DNA of 64,000 nucleotides. Origin: Marinilactibacillus kalidii. Lineage in GTDB: Bacteria; Bacillota; Bacilli; Lactobacillales; Carnobacteriaceae_A. The stretch covers positions 112,036 through 176,035 of the forward strand of contig NZ_JAGFVM010000030.1 in NCBI RefSeq assembly GCF_017599325.1, read 5' to 3'. Below, one piece after another: positions 36,237 to 46,445 of the stretch. Under the pieces are notes generated by a model. The model searched no databases. It saw only the letters and a program-made list of their open reading frames with translations, and was not told where the DNA came from. Made by a program: the position numbers and the translations under genes. Each line of letters opens with the position of its first letter. Position 1 is the first letter of the stretch.

Positions 36237-38234
36237 TTATGTTAAGGACAAGAATTTTTCAACAATATTTTTTGGTGTGAAACCATAAGCTTCAACAACT
36301 TTTGAACCTTCGCCACTTTGGCCGAAGCGATCAATTGTCAAACTTGTGCCTTTTAGTCCCGTGTAACGTTCCCAGCCAAACGAAGCGCCCATTTCAATTG
36401 CAACACGTTTGGTAATCGTTGATGGTAATACCGATTCTATATAGGACGCTGACTGCTGTTCAAACAGGTCCATACTCGGCATTGAAACCACTGATACATC
36501 AACACCAGCGTTTTTCAACTGTTGCTGTGCTTCGATTGCTAATGAGACCTCTGATCCTGTCGCGATCAAGATACCTTCCGGCGTTTCATCTACTGCAGGT
36601 GAAATGACGTATGCACCTTTTCGTACGTTTTCTTTTGCATTGTTTTCTGTTCCCGGTAATACTGGCAAGTCTTGTCTCGTTAAAACCAGCATAGTGGGTG
36701 TTTTCTTAGATTCAACGGCTATGGACCATGCCGCAGCTACTTCGTTTCCATCCGCTGGACGAATGACAGATAAGTTGTGCATCCCACGATAACTGGACAG
36801 TTGCTCGACAGGTTCATGCGTCGGTCCATCTTCCCCTACCGCAATCGAGTCATGCGTCATCACATATATTGCTGGGATCTCTGATAATGCCGCTAATCTA
36901 ACAGCCGGGCGCAAGTAATCTGAGAATACGAAGAAGGTACTAACATACGATTGTGTTCCGCCATGAAGTAAAATACCATTCAACGCAGCAGCCATTGCAA
37001 ATTCTCGAACGCCATACCAGATAATGCGTCCATCATACTGTGTTGCTGAAAAATCTTTCTGGTTATCGAGCATCGTTTTATTGGAACCTGATAAATCAGC
37101 TGATCCTCCCCAGAATGTCGGGACAGCTTTAGCGATGGCATTTAATACTTCTCCACTAGACACGCGTGTCGCCTTTGTCCCACTCTCACCACTATAAACC
37201 GGTAATGCCTCTTGCCAGCCCTTTGGTAATTGACCATTCATCATCTCTTCAAAAGCTAGAGCTGATTCAGGGAAGATAGCTTTATACTTTTCAACCAATT
37301 GTTTCCACGCTGATTCTGCTTTTTGTCCTTCCTCAACCATTGTTTCATTGAATCGAGCTTGTACGGACTCTGGCACGAAGAAATCTTCTTCTTCCCAAAG
37401 ATAGGCTTTCTTAGAAGCTACTATACCTTCTGCTCCTAGTGGCGCGCCATGAACCGCAGATGTTCCAGCGTTCGGTGCACCGAAACCTATCGTTGTCTTC
37501 ACTTCTATCAAGGTTGGTTGATCAAGATTGCCCTTCGCTTGCACAATAGCTTGATCGATGGCTTCAAGATCATTTCCATCCTCAACTAAAATATGTTCCC
37601 AGCCATAAGCTTCAAATCGTTTACCGACTTTTTCGGAAAAAGCCATTTCAATCGGGCCATCTAATTGAATGTCGTTTGAATCATATAATACAATAAGCTT
37701 TCCAAGTTTCAAATGTCCTGCAAGAGATGCGGCTTCTTGAGAAACGCCTTCTTGTAAGTCTCCATCGCCACATAAGACATAGGTGAAATGATCGATCACA
37801 TTGAACGACTCTTTATTAAAACGACTTGCTAGATGGGCTTCTGCCATTGCAAAACCAACAGCATTCGCGATTCCCTGGCCTAACGGTCCAGTCGTCGCTT
37901 CTACACCATCTGTCATATGCACTTCCGGGTGTCCAGGCGTTCTACTTCCAATTTGTCTAAAATTTTTCATATCCTCGATCGTCACGTCAAAACCAGAGAC
38001 GTGTAGTAAGCTATACAATAACGCCGAACCATGGCCCGCTGAAAGAATAAACCGATCGCGGTCAAACCATTTTGACTGTTTCGGATTGACTTTCAAGTGT
38101 TTTGTCCATAATGCATAAGCCATTGGCGCTGCCCCCATAGGCAGTCCAGGATGACCAGAATTCGCTTTTTGCACAGCATCTATACTTAACGTTCTCAAGG
38201 TATTTACACCAAGTTCATCTATTTTGTCAAACAA
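36237..38234 (-). CDS. tkt: Transketolase
   Basis: The 665-residue thiamine diphosphate enzyme carries [20 protein letters not shown] near the N-terminus, the cofactor motif [20 protein letters not shown] (about 152-171) and, in the middle domain, [20 protein letters not shown]. It transfers two-carbon units in the pentose phosphate pathway. It is the last gene of the PRD-PTS operon, 29 bases after the epimerase, so this copy probably serves catabolism of the PTS sugar; a second housekeeping copy elsewhere is likely (inference). Confidence 0.95.
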   Translation of the reverse strand: MFDKIDELGVNTLRTLSIDAVQKANSGHPGLPMGAAPMAYALWTKHLKVNPKQSKWFDRDRFILSAGHGSALLYSLLHVSGFDVTIEDMKNFRQIGSRTPGHPEVHMTDGVEATTGPLGQGIANAVGFAMAEAHLASRFNKESFNVIDHFTYVLCGDGDLQEGVSQEAASLAGHLKLGKLIVLYDSNDIQLDGPIEMAFSEKVGKRFEAYGWEHILVEDGNDLEAIDQAIVQAKGNLDQPTLIEVKTTIGFGAPNAGTSAVHGAPLGAEGIVASKKAYLWEEEDFFVPESVQARFNETMVEEGQKAESAWKQLVEKYKAIFPESALAFEEMMNGQLPKGWQEALPVYSGESGTKATRVSSGEVLNAIAKAVPTFWGGSADLSGSNKTMLDNQKDFSATQYDGRIIWYGVREFAMAAALNGILLHGGTQSYVSTFFVFSDYLRPAVRLAALSEIPAIYVMTHDSIAVGEDGPTHEPVEQLSSYRGMHNLSVIRPADGNEVAAAWSIAVESKKTPTMLVLTRQDLPVLPGTENNAKENVRKGAYVISPAVDETPEGILIATGSEVSLAIEAQQQLKNAGVDVSVVSMPSMDLFEQQSASYIESVLPSTITKRVAIEMGASFGWERYTGLKGTSLTIDRFGQSGEGSKVVEAYGFTPKNIVEKFLSLT

Positions 38235-38263
38235 TTTATTCCCTCCAACTACTTTAAACCTGT

Positions 38264-38953
38264 TTACTGAAAAGACTTCTCAGTCATATCTTCATAATCC
38301 TTAACCATCGTATCCCACGAAGTATCGATGGATTCAGTGAGACCGAACAAACCGCTTCTACCAACAATATAAATATCTGGTCCAGCTGCATCGATTTTCT
38401 TGAATGTCTTACGATTGGAAGAGCCATCCATTTCAATCACGTAGTTATAGCCTTTTTCTTCTCTGAGTTTTTTTAAAGCGACGATTTTATCTAAGGTGTT
38501 GTCAATAAATCGTTGACCAGCGAAACCAGGATCTACTGTCATGATCGTGATTTTATCTACTAATTCAATGTAAGGGAAGATCGTTTCGATTGGCGTTTCG
38601 GGATTCAAGACAACACCTGCTTTCAAACCAGCATCATGAATATCATCGATCAATCTAAATGCTAATCCATCCAATACCTCGGCGTGCATACAAATCCATT
38701 CACACTTCAAGTCGATCAGTTGTGGTACCCAGAAACTAGGTTCTGTGACCATCAAGTGTACTGAGACAGGGAGATCACTGATTTTACGGACTTCTTCAAT
38801 AAACCATGGTGATAAGGTAATATTGGGCACATAGTGACCGTCCATAATATCGATATGATATGAATCTGCGTGGTCATTCAAAAACGTAATCTGTTCTTTG
38901 AATTTATCTAAATCCATCGTCATCAATGATGGAGAAATTTCTACTTTCTTCAT
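38264..38953 (-). CDS. alsE: D-allulose-6-phosphate 3-epimerase (AlsE-like)
   Basis: The 229-residue TIM barrel belongs to the ribulose-phosphate 3-epimerase family but is closer to E. coli AlsE. It shares the N-terminal [47 protein letters not shown], and [17 protein letters not shown] with it. The metal and catalytic residues (HLMV, MDGH, DPGFAGQ, EMDGS) are conserved. AlsE converts allulose-6-phosphate to fructose-6-phosphate. Together with the PTS genes upstream this suggests uptake of allulose or a related ketose. Ribulose-5-phosphate epimerase activity is the alternative and would match tkt equally well. Confidence 0.82.
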   Translation of the reverse strand: MKKVEISPSLMTMDLDKFKEQITFLNDHADSYHIDIMDGHYVPNITLSPWFIEEVRKISDLPVSVHLMVTEPSFWVPQLIDLKCEWICMHAEVLDGLAFRLIDDIHDAGLKAGVVLNPETPIETIFPYIELVDKITIMTVDPGFAGQRFIDNTLDKIVALKKLREEKGYNYVIEMDGSSNRKTFKKIDAAGPDIYIVGRSGLFGLTESIDTSWDTMVKDYEDMTEKSFQ

Positions 38954-38974
38954 GTTAAAACCATCCTTTTATTT

Positions 38975-40075
38975 TTAACTGATTTGGATATCGCCTAAGT
39001 CGATGTCTTCTTCTTCGGCATCCAATTGTGCATTGATTGATTCCTCTGTTACATTTTTCTTAATAAGTGCGAGGACGACTGCTGTAACGACGATATTGGC
39101 AAGCAAGGCTAAAATGCCGGCCATGGGTCTAGACATCGTCGGAATCATTAAGACGCCACCAAAAGGGACTGTCGCATCAGCGCCAAGAGACATAGAGACC
39201 GCCCCTCCTACAGCACCACCCACAGCTGTTGCGAATACGCCGCGGAAAATATCATTCATGACGATGGGAATAACCCCTTCTACGATATTGACGACGCCCA
39301 TCGGTACAGCTGTTTTTAACGTTTCGATCTCTACTGGAGAATAGATCGTTTTACCAAATAGTTTTGCCACAAAGAATGCTAGTCCAAAGCCAATTGGCGT
39401 CGCTGTATTAACAAGTTGCAAAGCAGTGATCGGACCGTTCAATCCTTCCGCTTGAAGCGTTAGCACAAAAGCAAAAACGGTTTTGTTGATTGGTCCACCA
39501 TAATCAACGCCACTCAATAAGCCAACAACTGCTCCAAAGATTAATAAAGAGGATGAGCCTAAGCCATTCAACAAGTTTGTCAAAGCATCTGTGAATAAAG
39601 TGATCGGCGTACCGATTACGTAGATCATGATCAAGCCACCAAGGAATGTTGAAAGCAGTGGAATAATCAAAGTCGGCATCAAGCCCTTAGCCCAAGCAGG
39701 GACTTTCAAGAATCTTAAAATCCCAATAACTAAGTATCCGGCGACAAAACCGCCTAAGATACCACCAATAAATCCTGCTTCAATCGTTCTTGCTAGTAAA
39801 CCAATGATAAATCCAGGTGCGATCCCCGGTTTTTCAGCAATAGAGTAGGAAATACCCGTAGAGATAACGACCGGCAACATGCCAAGCCCTAATCCACCAA
39901 TTACCGCTAATACATCCCAAATCGAATAACTCCCCGCTAGTAGATCTGTACTAGGCTCTCCACCGAATGCCATACCAATGGCAATCATAAAACCTGCCCC
40001 ACAGACGATCGGAATCAAATATGATATTGCGGTCAATAAATGCCCTTTTAAATTTAACTGTTTAATCTTTTGCAT
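38975..40075 (-). CDS. PTS fructose-family EIIC permease
   Basis: The 366-residue membrane protein has about nine hydrophobic segments and the EIIC-fructose motif LLSGVDYGGPINKTVFAFVL (about 186-205), plus GVVNIVEGVIPIVMNDIFRG. It forms one complex with the separate EIIB and EIIA proteins from this operon. The C-terminus is acidic and cytosolic. Confidence 0.92.
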   Translation of the reverse strand: MQKIKQLNLKGHLLTAISYLIPIVCGAGFMIAIGMAFGGEPSTDLLAGSYSIWDVLAVIGGLGLGMLPVVISTGISYSIAEKPGIAPGFIIGLLARTIEAGFIGGILGGFVAGYLVIGILRFLKVPAWAKGLMPTLIIPLLSTFLGGLIMIYVIGTPITLFTDALTNLLNGLGSSSLLIFGAVVGLLSGVDYGGPINKTVFAFVLTLQAEGLNGPITALQLVNTATPIGFGLAFFVAKLFGKTIYSPVEIETLKTAVPMGVVNIVEGVIPIVMNDIFRGVFATAVGGAVGGAVSMSLGADATVPFGGVLMIPTMSRPMAGILALLANIVVTAVVLALIKKNVTEESINAQLDAEEEDIDLGDIQIS

Positions 40076-40109
40076 GATAAACCCCCATTTTTTTACTGTT
40101 GTTGATACC

Positions 40110-40559
40110 TTATGAAAATGCTTGAATCACTTCTTCTGGACTTGTCGATTTCAATAGTTCTTCTACAACTTCATCATTACCTAATTTACGTGCAAATAAT
40201 GACAAAAGTTTTAAATGTTGATTTGCATCTTCATGATCATTTCCAACTGCAAAAAGAATAATGCCTTTTACGCCACGGTCATCTAGGGACTCCCACGGAA
40301 TTTCTGTTTCATTGATCCCAATCGCTACACCGATATTGTCAACATGCTCACTTTTTCCGTGAGGAATCGCGATAAAGTTTCCGATACCCGTTTTCCCTTC
40401 TTTTTCACGTGCATAAACATCTTTTTTGAATCCTTCGACATCTGAGATATAGCCATTATCTATTAACTTCTGGCATAACGTATTCAGCGCTTCTTCTTTC
40501 GTTGCAACGGACATATCTGATTTGATCAGATTGGCGTCTAAAATCTCTTTTACTTCCAT
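40110..40559 (-). CDS. PTS fructose/mannitol-family EIIA
   Basis: The 149-residue protein has the active His in FIAIPHGKSEHVDNIG. It is the canonical EIIA of this operon, placed between EIIB and EIIC. A second, divergent EIIA-like gene lies further upstream. Confidence 0.92.
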   Translation of the reverse strand: MEVKEILDANLIKSDMSVATKEEALNTLCQKLIDNGYISDVEGFKKDVYAREKEGKTGIGNFIAIPHGKSEHVDNIGVAIGINETEIPWESLDDRGVKGIILFAVGNDHEDANQHLKLLSLFARKLGNDEVVEELLKSTSPEEVIQAFS

Positions 40560-40582
40560 TTGCTACATACTCCTTTTAATCA

Positions 40583-40900
40583 TTATTGGGCTTCGACGAC
40601 TTCTGTTACTTTCTGGATCAACTTGTTTGGTGATTTGACCGCTACTTCTGTAGGAACTTGAACGATTTTTTTACCTTCAAAACGCTCACGCCCTGAGATT
40701 TTAACGTCTACCGCTAAAATAACAACATCAGCAGCATCGATTTGTTCTTGCGTCAGTTTATTTTCAATCCCAATCGTCCCTTGTGTTTCAACATGAATAT
40801 CGTATCCTGCTTTTTTTGCAGCATTTTCTAGTTTTTCCTGAGCAATATAAGTGTGTGCAATACCTACTGTACATGCGGCTACGCCAACAATTTTCATCAT
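40583..40900 (-). CDS. PTS fructose-family EIIB
   Basis: The 105-residue protein carries phospho-acceptor Cys9 in GVAACTVGIAHTYIAQEKLE, the fructose-EIIB signature. It follows the second EIIA gene by 12 bases. Confidence 0.92.
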   Translation of the reverse strand: MMKIVGVAACTVGIAHTYIAQEKLENAAKKAGYDIHVETQGTIGIENKLTQEQIDAADVVILAVDVKISGRERFEGKKIVQVPTEVAVKSPNKLIQKVTEVVEAQ

Positions 40901-40912
40901 TCATTTCTCCTT

Positions 40913-41317
40913 TTAAATTTCAATATTTGGTTGATTCGTTTCCATTAAATAATCTAAAAATGCATCATCAGCCAGTTTTCTAGTAAATTGACTGATTTCT
41001 CTTTTTACCTCATCTGTTTCCTCTTTTCGAAGAAGAATCATGATGATCAATTTAACTCGGTGAATCTTTTCGTCCCAAGTGATTTTCTCTTCTGGACGAA
41101 TAATAAAGATTTGGCTTTTATCTAAGACACCACTTTCTAAATGTGGCAATACAATTTCTTCAGCGATCTCTACACTACCGTTTTCTTCCCGTTCGGCCAT
41201 TAAACCTGATAAATCAATTTTTTCTTCATCCATCAGTTCATCAGATACAAATTGAAAACATTCAGCCCGAGAACGAATCGGTACATCTAACTTCATCACA
41301 AAACGGTTATCGTTCAT
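40913..41317 (-). CDS. Second EIIA-like PTS protein
   Basis: The 134-residue protein is a divergent EIIA-fru/mtl domain. The active-site region EIVLPHLESGVLDKSQIFII keeps the His, and RPEEKITWDEKIHRVKLIIM matches the usual W-x-E-K strand. It overlaps the regulator gene by 11 bases, so it is translated with it. Since the regulator (496 residues) lacks the C-terminal EIIA found on many relatives, this protein may be that domain encoded separately (inference). Confidence 0.8.
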   Translation of the reverse strand: MNDNRFVMKLDVPIRSRAECFQFVSDELMDEEKIDLSGLMAEREENGSVEIAEEIVLPHLESGVLDKSQIFIIRPEEKITWDEKIHRVKLIIMILLRKEETDEVKREISQFTRKLADDAFLDYLMETNQPNIEI

Positions 41318-42797
41318 TGTAAATCTCCTTTATTTTCTTCTGAAGTCTGTTTTTATCGTCTTCTGTGAACATGGCGCTGACTAGTAAGGTTTTCATCGGT
41401 ACTGCCTCTTCGAATTGAATCGTAGTCACGATCAACTCGATACCGGGATAATGCTGCGAGATTTCTCTCAAGTTTCGATAAGCAATCACATCTACTATCT
41501 CAAGCTCTGGAAATTTCTTCTCGATCTTCACTTTCAATAATTCAGATGTTCCGACACCCGTGGTACACATGATGACCGTTCGAATCGGTAGTTGATTTGT
41601 TTCAATGATTCGAGCGAAGTATAAGGTAAGAAAGCCGTTTTCATCCTCATTGATGGTCGGTAAAGAAAAAACTTGACTGACTTCCTTGGAAACTTCAACC
41701 ACTTCATTGTAAATCGCTTGATATGTTAATTGGATCTGATCCAGTAAACTGTTTTTGACCCTAATGCCATGCCGCAACCGATTCAACATAGGCTTGATAT
41801 GATTGGCAAGATCTAGAAAAATCGAATCACTTTGTATCGTGATGTTTAATCGTTTACTCATTTCATTCAAGTACAACTGCGTCAATTCGGTAACGGTAGT
41901 TGAAAAAGTAGCAATCGTTGTTGCACTGCCCATCCTTGAAGACATCAAATATTGATAAAGGTAAATGACTTCTGAATGCGGTAAGTCAACATTTAAATAC
42001 GTTGATAAGTTTTGAATCGTCGTTTCAGCTGCTGAGTAGAGTCCTTGATCATTTTGATGAATCTGATTTTCAATTGACTTTGTCTCGAGGTCTCTACTTG
42101 AAATATGCTTTAATCCTACTTTTCTGATACGACTAATCAAAATATATAAGTGAGAAAAGATATTAATGTCATATGGATAATGAATCGTAATAGCCAGTTT
42201 TTTTTCAATCGTCTTGATCTGATCCAAAATATACAACACATCATAGTGATTAAAGTTTAAATCTGTATTGTTCTTCAACTCATTCACATTCACGATATTC
42301 ATCCGCTGGATACGTTCAGTGATGGCTTTTCGTATAGCTTCTTCTTCACCCAGAATAGAAACTGTTCTGTTCCTTCTAACTAGCTTCAAATTATAAGCCT
42401 TTAATTCTTCTGCGATGAATTGCTCATCATTAAAAATAACCGTTTCACTGACAAAATAGTCAGCATACAATTCGTTGATATTTCGAGCTTTAGGAGAGTA
42501 GAGCAGTAATTCTTCCATTACACGACCGCGCCTTTCAGCTGGTGTGAATTGACTAGTTTTACGTGTTACTTCTTTATTTGCGCATATATATTTCTCGTAA
42601 TCTAACCGATAACCTCTTCCTTTCTCTGATAATATAAGCTCACCACCTGGAAAGCTTTCATTAATATCTTTGATTTTCCGGTATACGGTCTTTCTAGAAA
42701 TGGCTAATTGACTAGCTAATTCTTCTGAAGTCGTAAAACCAGGTTTTTCTGAGAGAAACAGCAACAGTTTTTGTTCATGTATTTGCTTTGAACGCAA
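41307..42797 (-). CDS. PRD-containing transcriptional antiterminator/activator (BglG-type, MtlR-like)
   Basis: The 496-residue protein starts with TTG after GGAGGAGA. It has helix-turn-helix domains (1-150; TSEELASQLAISRKTVYRKI), two PRDs (about 185-395; HYPYDINIFSHLYILISRIR, HIKPMLNRLRHGIRVKNSLL) and an EIIB-like domain with Cys in VIMCTTGVGTSELLKVKIEK. The C-terminal EIIA domain is absent. It heads the operon that encodes its own probable phosphodonors and the sugar enzymes, and should activate that operon. Confidence 0.9.
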   Translation of the reverse strand: MRSKQIHEQKLLLFLSEKPGFTTSEELASQLAISRKTVYRKIKDINESFPGGELILSEKGRGYRLDYEKYICANKEVTRKTSQFTPAERRGRVMEELLLYSPKARNINELYADYFVSETVIFNDEQFIAEELKAYNLKLVRRNRTVSILGEEEAIRKAITERIQRMNIVNVNELKNNTDLNFNHYDVLYILDQIKTIEKKLAITIHYPYDINIFSHLYILISRIRKVGLKHISSRDLETKSIENQIHQNDQGLYSAAETTIQNLSTYLNVDLPHSEVIYLYQYLMSSRMGSATTIATFSTTVTELTQLYLNEMSKRLNITIQSDSIFLDLANHIKPMLNRLRHGIRVKNSLLDQIQLTYQAIYNEVVEVSKEVSQVFSLPTINEDENGFLTLYFARIIETNQLPIRTVIMCTTGVGTSELLKVKIEKKFPELEIVDVIAYRNLREISQHYPGIELIVTTIQFEEAVPMKTLLVSAMFTEDDKNRLQKKIKEIYNER

Positions 42798-43179
42798 CGC
42801 TATCTCCTCCTTTGTTAGTTATAGTGTACCGGACATTTAAGAAAACGTTTTACAAACAAATGTCCACTGCAATAGACAAATTTATGATAGGGCTTTCTTT
42901 TACATCAGATTATTTTTCGTCATCTCCATTTATTGCTTACATTCTTAAATACCTTTAATTAGAGAGTGTATCTGATTCAATCACACTAGACAATCAGCCT
43001 ATTTTCTCTCTGTTTTTCGTTTTGTAAAATTAGCATGCAGTATTGTACAAAAAAGGAACTTTCATTGAAATTTGTTACAAATTAGTGTATAAATAAAGTA
43101 TAGATAGTAAACGCTTCCAATTTTATGGTGCAATACTGTCTTGTAATCAACTTACTTAACTTAAGGGGAGAGATGTCCA
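42798..43179. other. Divergent intergenic region
   Basis: This 382-base AT-rich stretch has no gene. Rightward TTGAAA (43065-43070), 17 bases, TATAAA (43088-43093) is a good promoter for the orphan EIIB gene. Leftward only a TATAAC near 42818-42823 with a weak -35 is visible, as expected for an activator-dependent regulator operon. The palindrome AAAACGTTTT near 42842-42851 is a weak cre candidate. Confidence 0.5.
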
Positions 43180-43491
43180 ATGAAAACGATTATGTTAGTG
43201 TGTACAGCTGGTGTCAGTACAAGTATGTTAGTATCCAATATGCAAAAAGCCGCTAAAGAACGAAACGTAGAAGCAGATATTTTCGCAGTATCACCGAATG
43301 AAGCTGATGGTTACCTATCAACTAAAGAGATCGACGTACTTCTACTCGGACCACAAGTTAAATTTTTGAAAGATCAATTACAAGAAAAAGTTGCCAGCAA
43401 AAATATCCCTGTTGAAATCATTGATATGCGCAACTTCGAGAAAATGGATGGCGAAGCTATCTTAGATACAGCATTAGGATTAGTGAAATAA
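43180..43491 (+). CDS. PTS lactose/cellobiose-family EIIB (orphan)
   Basis: The 103-residue EIIB-cel type protein has phospho-acceptor Cys8 in MLVCTAGVSTSMLVSNMQKA and the DVLLLGPQVKF segment. EIIA and EIIC partners are not adjacent; it is monocistronic with its own promoter and terminator. It either works with a permease encoded elsewhere or has a regulatory role (inference). Confidence 0.92.
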   Translation: MKTIMLVCTAGVSTSMLVSNMQKAAKERNVEADIFAVSPNEADGYLSTKEIDVLLLGPQVKFLKDQLQEKVASKNIPVEIIDMRNFEKMDGEAILDTALGLVK

Positions 43492-43524
43492 CCAGAAAAC
43501 ACTTATGAAGCCTAGAATATATAT

Positions 43525-43568
43525 AAAAAAGGATTCAATCACCCATTATGGATGATTGAATCTTTTTT
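43525..43568. terminator. Bidirectional terminator after orphan EIIB
   Basis: GGATTCAATCA / TGATTGAATC with A6 and T6 runs on both sides; also ends the convergent small membrane-anchored protein gene. Confidence 0.85.
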
Positions 43569-43584
43569 ATTACTTTGAAGTAGA

Positions 43585-43959
43585 TCATTCATGCAATTCA
43601 TTTTCGTAAATTTCTCGATTGATTTCTTTGACACTTTTGATTTCGAGCGCATTATCAACTAAGCCTGGAGTTGTTTCTACTAACAGTACTTCTTCTCCAC
43701 CCTTATCTAACACAAAGTACTGATTATAATGTAAATACCCCGTAAGATTCCGATACTCCAACAATAAATCGATATTTTCTTGTGTGTCTGCTCCTTGTTT
43801 ATAACTCATATTTGCGGTTGATTCTTCTGAAACGATTGTATTCACGACATCTACCACCGACTTAGGTTTTGAGTCTTGCACAATAAACCAAAGCCATGAA
43901 CCCGCAAATAAGATCAATAGAATAATGACCCCTATTTTAAGCTTTTTTACTTCATTCAT
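43585..43959 (-). CDS. Membrane-anchored hypothetical protein
   Basis: The 124-residue protein has one N-terminal membrane helix (about 9-27; IGVIILLILFAGSWLWFIV) and an extracellular domain of about 95 residues, without a lipobox. I do not recognise it. It is monocistronic. Confidence 0.65.
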   Translation of the reverse strand: MNEVKKLKIGVIILLILFAGSWLWFIVQDSKPKSVVDVVNTIVSEESTANMSYKQGADTQENIDLLLEYRNLTGYLHYNQYFVLDKGGEEVLLVETTPGLVDNALEIKSVKEINREIYENELHE

Positions 43960-44243
43960 CCAAGTCCCCCTATATATATACTAGCACACATTGTGGTTCA
44001 ATTATTTAACCATCATTTTTTGAATCAATTTTAAGAAAGACCTTTTTAGAGTCATAAGAAATGATCAGAAATTATTCCAAGTTTTTTACTCCAATTTTTC
44101 TTTGCTAGTTTTTAGAAAGTTAACTTCGTGTATACTGTTAAAGCGAAAGACTATTCGTTATTTTGCATAACGTATACCATTGGTATATTTAGAGCTAGAA
44201 AACAACACCTATCAATATAAAATAACGGACAGAGAAAAATTGC

Positions 44244-45551
44244 ATGGAAAAGGTTTTAAAAAATTGTACTGTAATCGACACGGAGAACAAAAGATATTTA
44301 ACACGTGATATCTATATTGATGCATTAAGCGTTATTTCAAAAATCAGCGCTCCGGAAACAATCAATCATCAAAATTACGAAATCATAGACTGCGAAGGCA
44401 GTTATGTTTTACCAGGATTGATCAATGCGCATTCACATCTATTTTCTTCAGGAAAGCCTATGTCAGCTAGTTTTGGAGAAGGAACAATTAACTTTGGTTA
44501 TCGGTTACTGAAGACAACAATTGGTCAGTCTATTTTAAGAAAAATCATGGATAAACATGCTCAAATTCAACTACAATCTGGTACTACCACCATTAGATCT
44601 GTTGGAGAGTTTTTTTATCAAGATGTCAAATTGAGAGAAATTTACGCTAAAGACGAAAAAATTGGGCCTTCCTTACTCGTCTCAGGCTTTTTTCTTAGCA
44701 TTACAGGGGGGCATGGTGCACCCTATTTAGCCCTTGAGAGTGATTCCCCTTGGGAAGGTAGAAAAAATGTTCGTAAAAGTATCAAACAAGGTGTGGATTG
44801 GATCAAAATCTGTGCAACTGGTGGTGTAACAGATGCGAGAAGAATCGGAGAAGCTGGTGCACTTCAATTTACCGAAGAAGAAATCACAGCAATCTGTGAA
44901 GAAGCCCATAAAGTAGGTGTTAAAGTTGCGGCTCATGTCGAAAGCACTGAAGGTGTAAGGATTTCTCTTCGGGGAGGTGTTGATACCATTGAACATGGCG
45001 CCCCAATGGATGAAGAAATCATTCAGCTTTACAATCATAATCCTAAATCCTTACGTGGTTATACTTCCCTCATCCCAACTTTTCAAGCCGGCGCACCTTT
45101 TGCCTTTTTAGCTAAAGAAGAAAGTGGCTTAAACGAGATAGCCTATCAAAACGGTAAAATGGTTTACGAACACTCAATCGAAAGTGCAAGACAAGCTATT
45201 GAAAATGATATAGCGATTGGTATGGGAAATGATGCTTCAATGAAATTTGTAACGCATTATGATTTCTGGAGAGAACTTGCTCATTTTGTCGACCACGCTA
45301 ACCTATCAACCTGGCATGCACTAGATATCGCAACTAGGCAAAACGCAAAAATAATCGGAGTCGATCATGTTGTCGGTAGCATAGAAGTAGGAAAAAAAGC
45401 GGATATTATTGTCCTTTCAGAAAATCCTGTCGAAGATATCAAAGCTCTTACTAAAATCTCAAAAGTTTTCAAAAATGGAAAGCTCGTTCAACGCAAAAAA
45501 GTAAGAAAATATCCTGAGCTAGATCAACTTTTGGACAAAATTCTGAAATAA
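44244..45551 (+). CDS. Amidohydrolase family protein (metal-dependent, imidazolonepropionase-like)
   Basis: The 435-residue protein has the amidohydrolase metal site in order: LINAHSHLFSSG (His-x-His), WIKICATGGVTD (bridging Lys), AAHVES and TIEHGAPMDEE (His ligands) and AIGMGNDASM (catalytic Asp). C-terminal GKKADIIVLSENP is the usual small beta domain end. It resembles the Xaa-Arg dipeptidase / prolidase-like subgroup. Physiological substrate is unknown. It has no signal peptide and is monocistronic. Confidence 0.88.
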   Translation: MEKVLKNCTVIDTENKRYLTRDIYIDALSVISKISAPETINHQNYEIIDCEGSYVLPGLINAHSHLFSSGKPMSASFGEGTINFGYRLLKTTIGQSILRKIMDKHAQIQLQSGTTTIRSVGEFFYQDVKLREIYAKDEKIGPSLLVSGFFLSITGGHGAPYLALESDSPWEGRKNVRKSIKQGVDWIKICATGGVTDARRIGEAGALQFTEEEITAICEEAHKVGVKVAAHVESTEGVRISLRGGVDTIEHGAPMDEEIIQLYNHNPKSLRGYTSLIPTFQAGAPFAFLAKEESGLNEIAYQNGKMVYEHSIESARQAIENDIAIGMGNDASMKFVTHYDFWRELAHFVDHANLSTWHALDIATRQNAKIIGVDHVVGSIEVGKKADIIVLSENPVEDIKALTKISKVFKNGKLVQRKKVRKYPELDQLLDKILK

Positions 45552-45601
45552 GGCTGTTTCGCTAAACATTCTAGAACACGATAAGTCATTTTAAGACATA
45601 G

Positions 45602-45651
45602 AAAAAAGGTTCGGGCACTGGTTAAAAATAACCGTGTCCGGACCTTTTTTT
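45602..45651. terminator. Bidirectional terminator between amidohydrolase and phosphatase genes
   Basis: AAAAAAGGTTCGGGCACTGG pairs with the complement region ACCGTGTCCGGACCTTTTTT; shared by the convergent genes. Confidence 0.85.
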
Positions 45652-46426
45652 AAAATAATCCGAAAAATTTCTTCTTCTCTACGCTTGTTGGCGTTGGCGG
45701 GATAATAACATCCCCGTTGATCAAATCTTTAGTCGTTTGATGGAACTCATGCCATTTATGACGTCCATAGTCTTTGATGAAATTATCATGTGCTTCTTGC
45801 ATATGAAAAGCTCTATTCGTCGTATTATGTGCATCAGAAGCAATAAAATGAACAAGATTAGCTTCAATCAGTTGTTTGCTGAACTTCTTGATTTCTTTTC
45901 CAAATCCACCTGTATAACTGGCAGCAGTCAATTGTGCCAACGCACCATGTTCAACTAATTCTTTCAACTTATCAGGATCTTCTAAAATCATTCGATTACG
46001 TTCAGGATGTACGATTACCGGTGTTTTGCCGTTCGTTTGTAAATCATAGAACAAACGCTCCGTATAAGTAGGAATGGATGAAGTCGGAAACTCAATCAAC
46101 AAATATTGTTGTTGCTCATCCGTGAATAAAATTAAATTTTTTTCTATATCTTCTAAAATATCGCCATAAATCCGTATCTCTTGACCAGGGAACAACGTTA
46201 ATGGAATCCCCTCTCGATCAATTTCAGTTTGTAAGTTTTTGACCAGTTCAATCACTTTGCTTTTTTCATTCATCCAGTCTCTATTCATATGGTGAGGCGT
46301 AGCCAGTAAATGTGTAATCCCCTCTTCTACTGCCAAACGAGCCATATCCAGTGAATCTTCTATTGTTTTAGCACCATCATCTACACCTGGTAAAATGTGG
46401 CTATGCAAATCAATCATCTCGTTCAC
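45650..46426 (-). CDS. PHP-domain tyrosine protein phosphatase (CpsB/YwqE family)
   Basis: The 258-residue PHP-fold metal phosphatase has DLHSHILPGVDDGAKTIEDS (metal ligands), HLLATPHHMNRDW, VIVHPERNRM and FIASDAHNT. This family dephosphorylates the tyrosine kinase and modulator that control capsule or exopolysaccharide synthesis. No kinase or polymer genes are adjacent, though rfbB is in the window about 13 kb away, so the partner is elsewhere. Confidence 0.93.
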   Translation of the reverse strand: MNEMIDLHSHILPGVDDGAKTIEDSLDMARLAVEEGITHLLATPHHMNRDWMNEKSKVIELVKNLQTEIDREGIPLTLFPGQEIRIYGDILEDIEKNLILFTDEQQQYLLIEFPTSSIPTYTERLFYDLQTNGKTPVIVHPERNRMILEDPDKLKELVEHGALAQLTAASYTGGFGKEIKKFSKQLIEANLVHFIASDAHNTTNRAFHMQEAHDNFIKDYGRHKWHEFHQTTKDLINGDVIIPPTPTSVEKKKFFGLF

Positions 46427-46445
46427 CCTTTCTTTATAACTGTTA

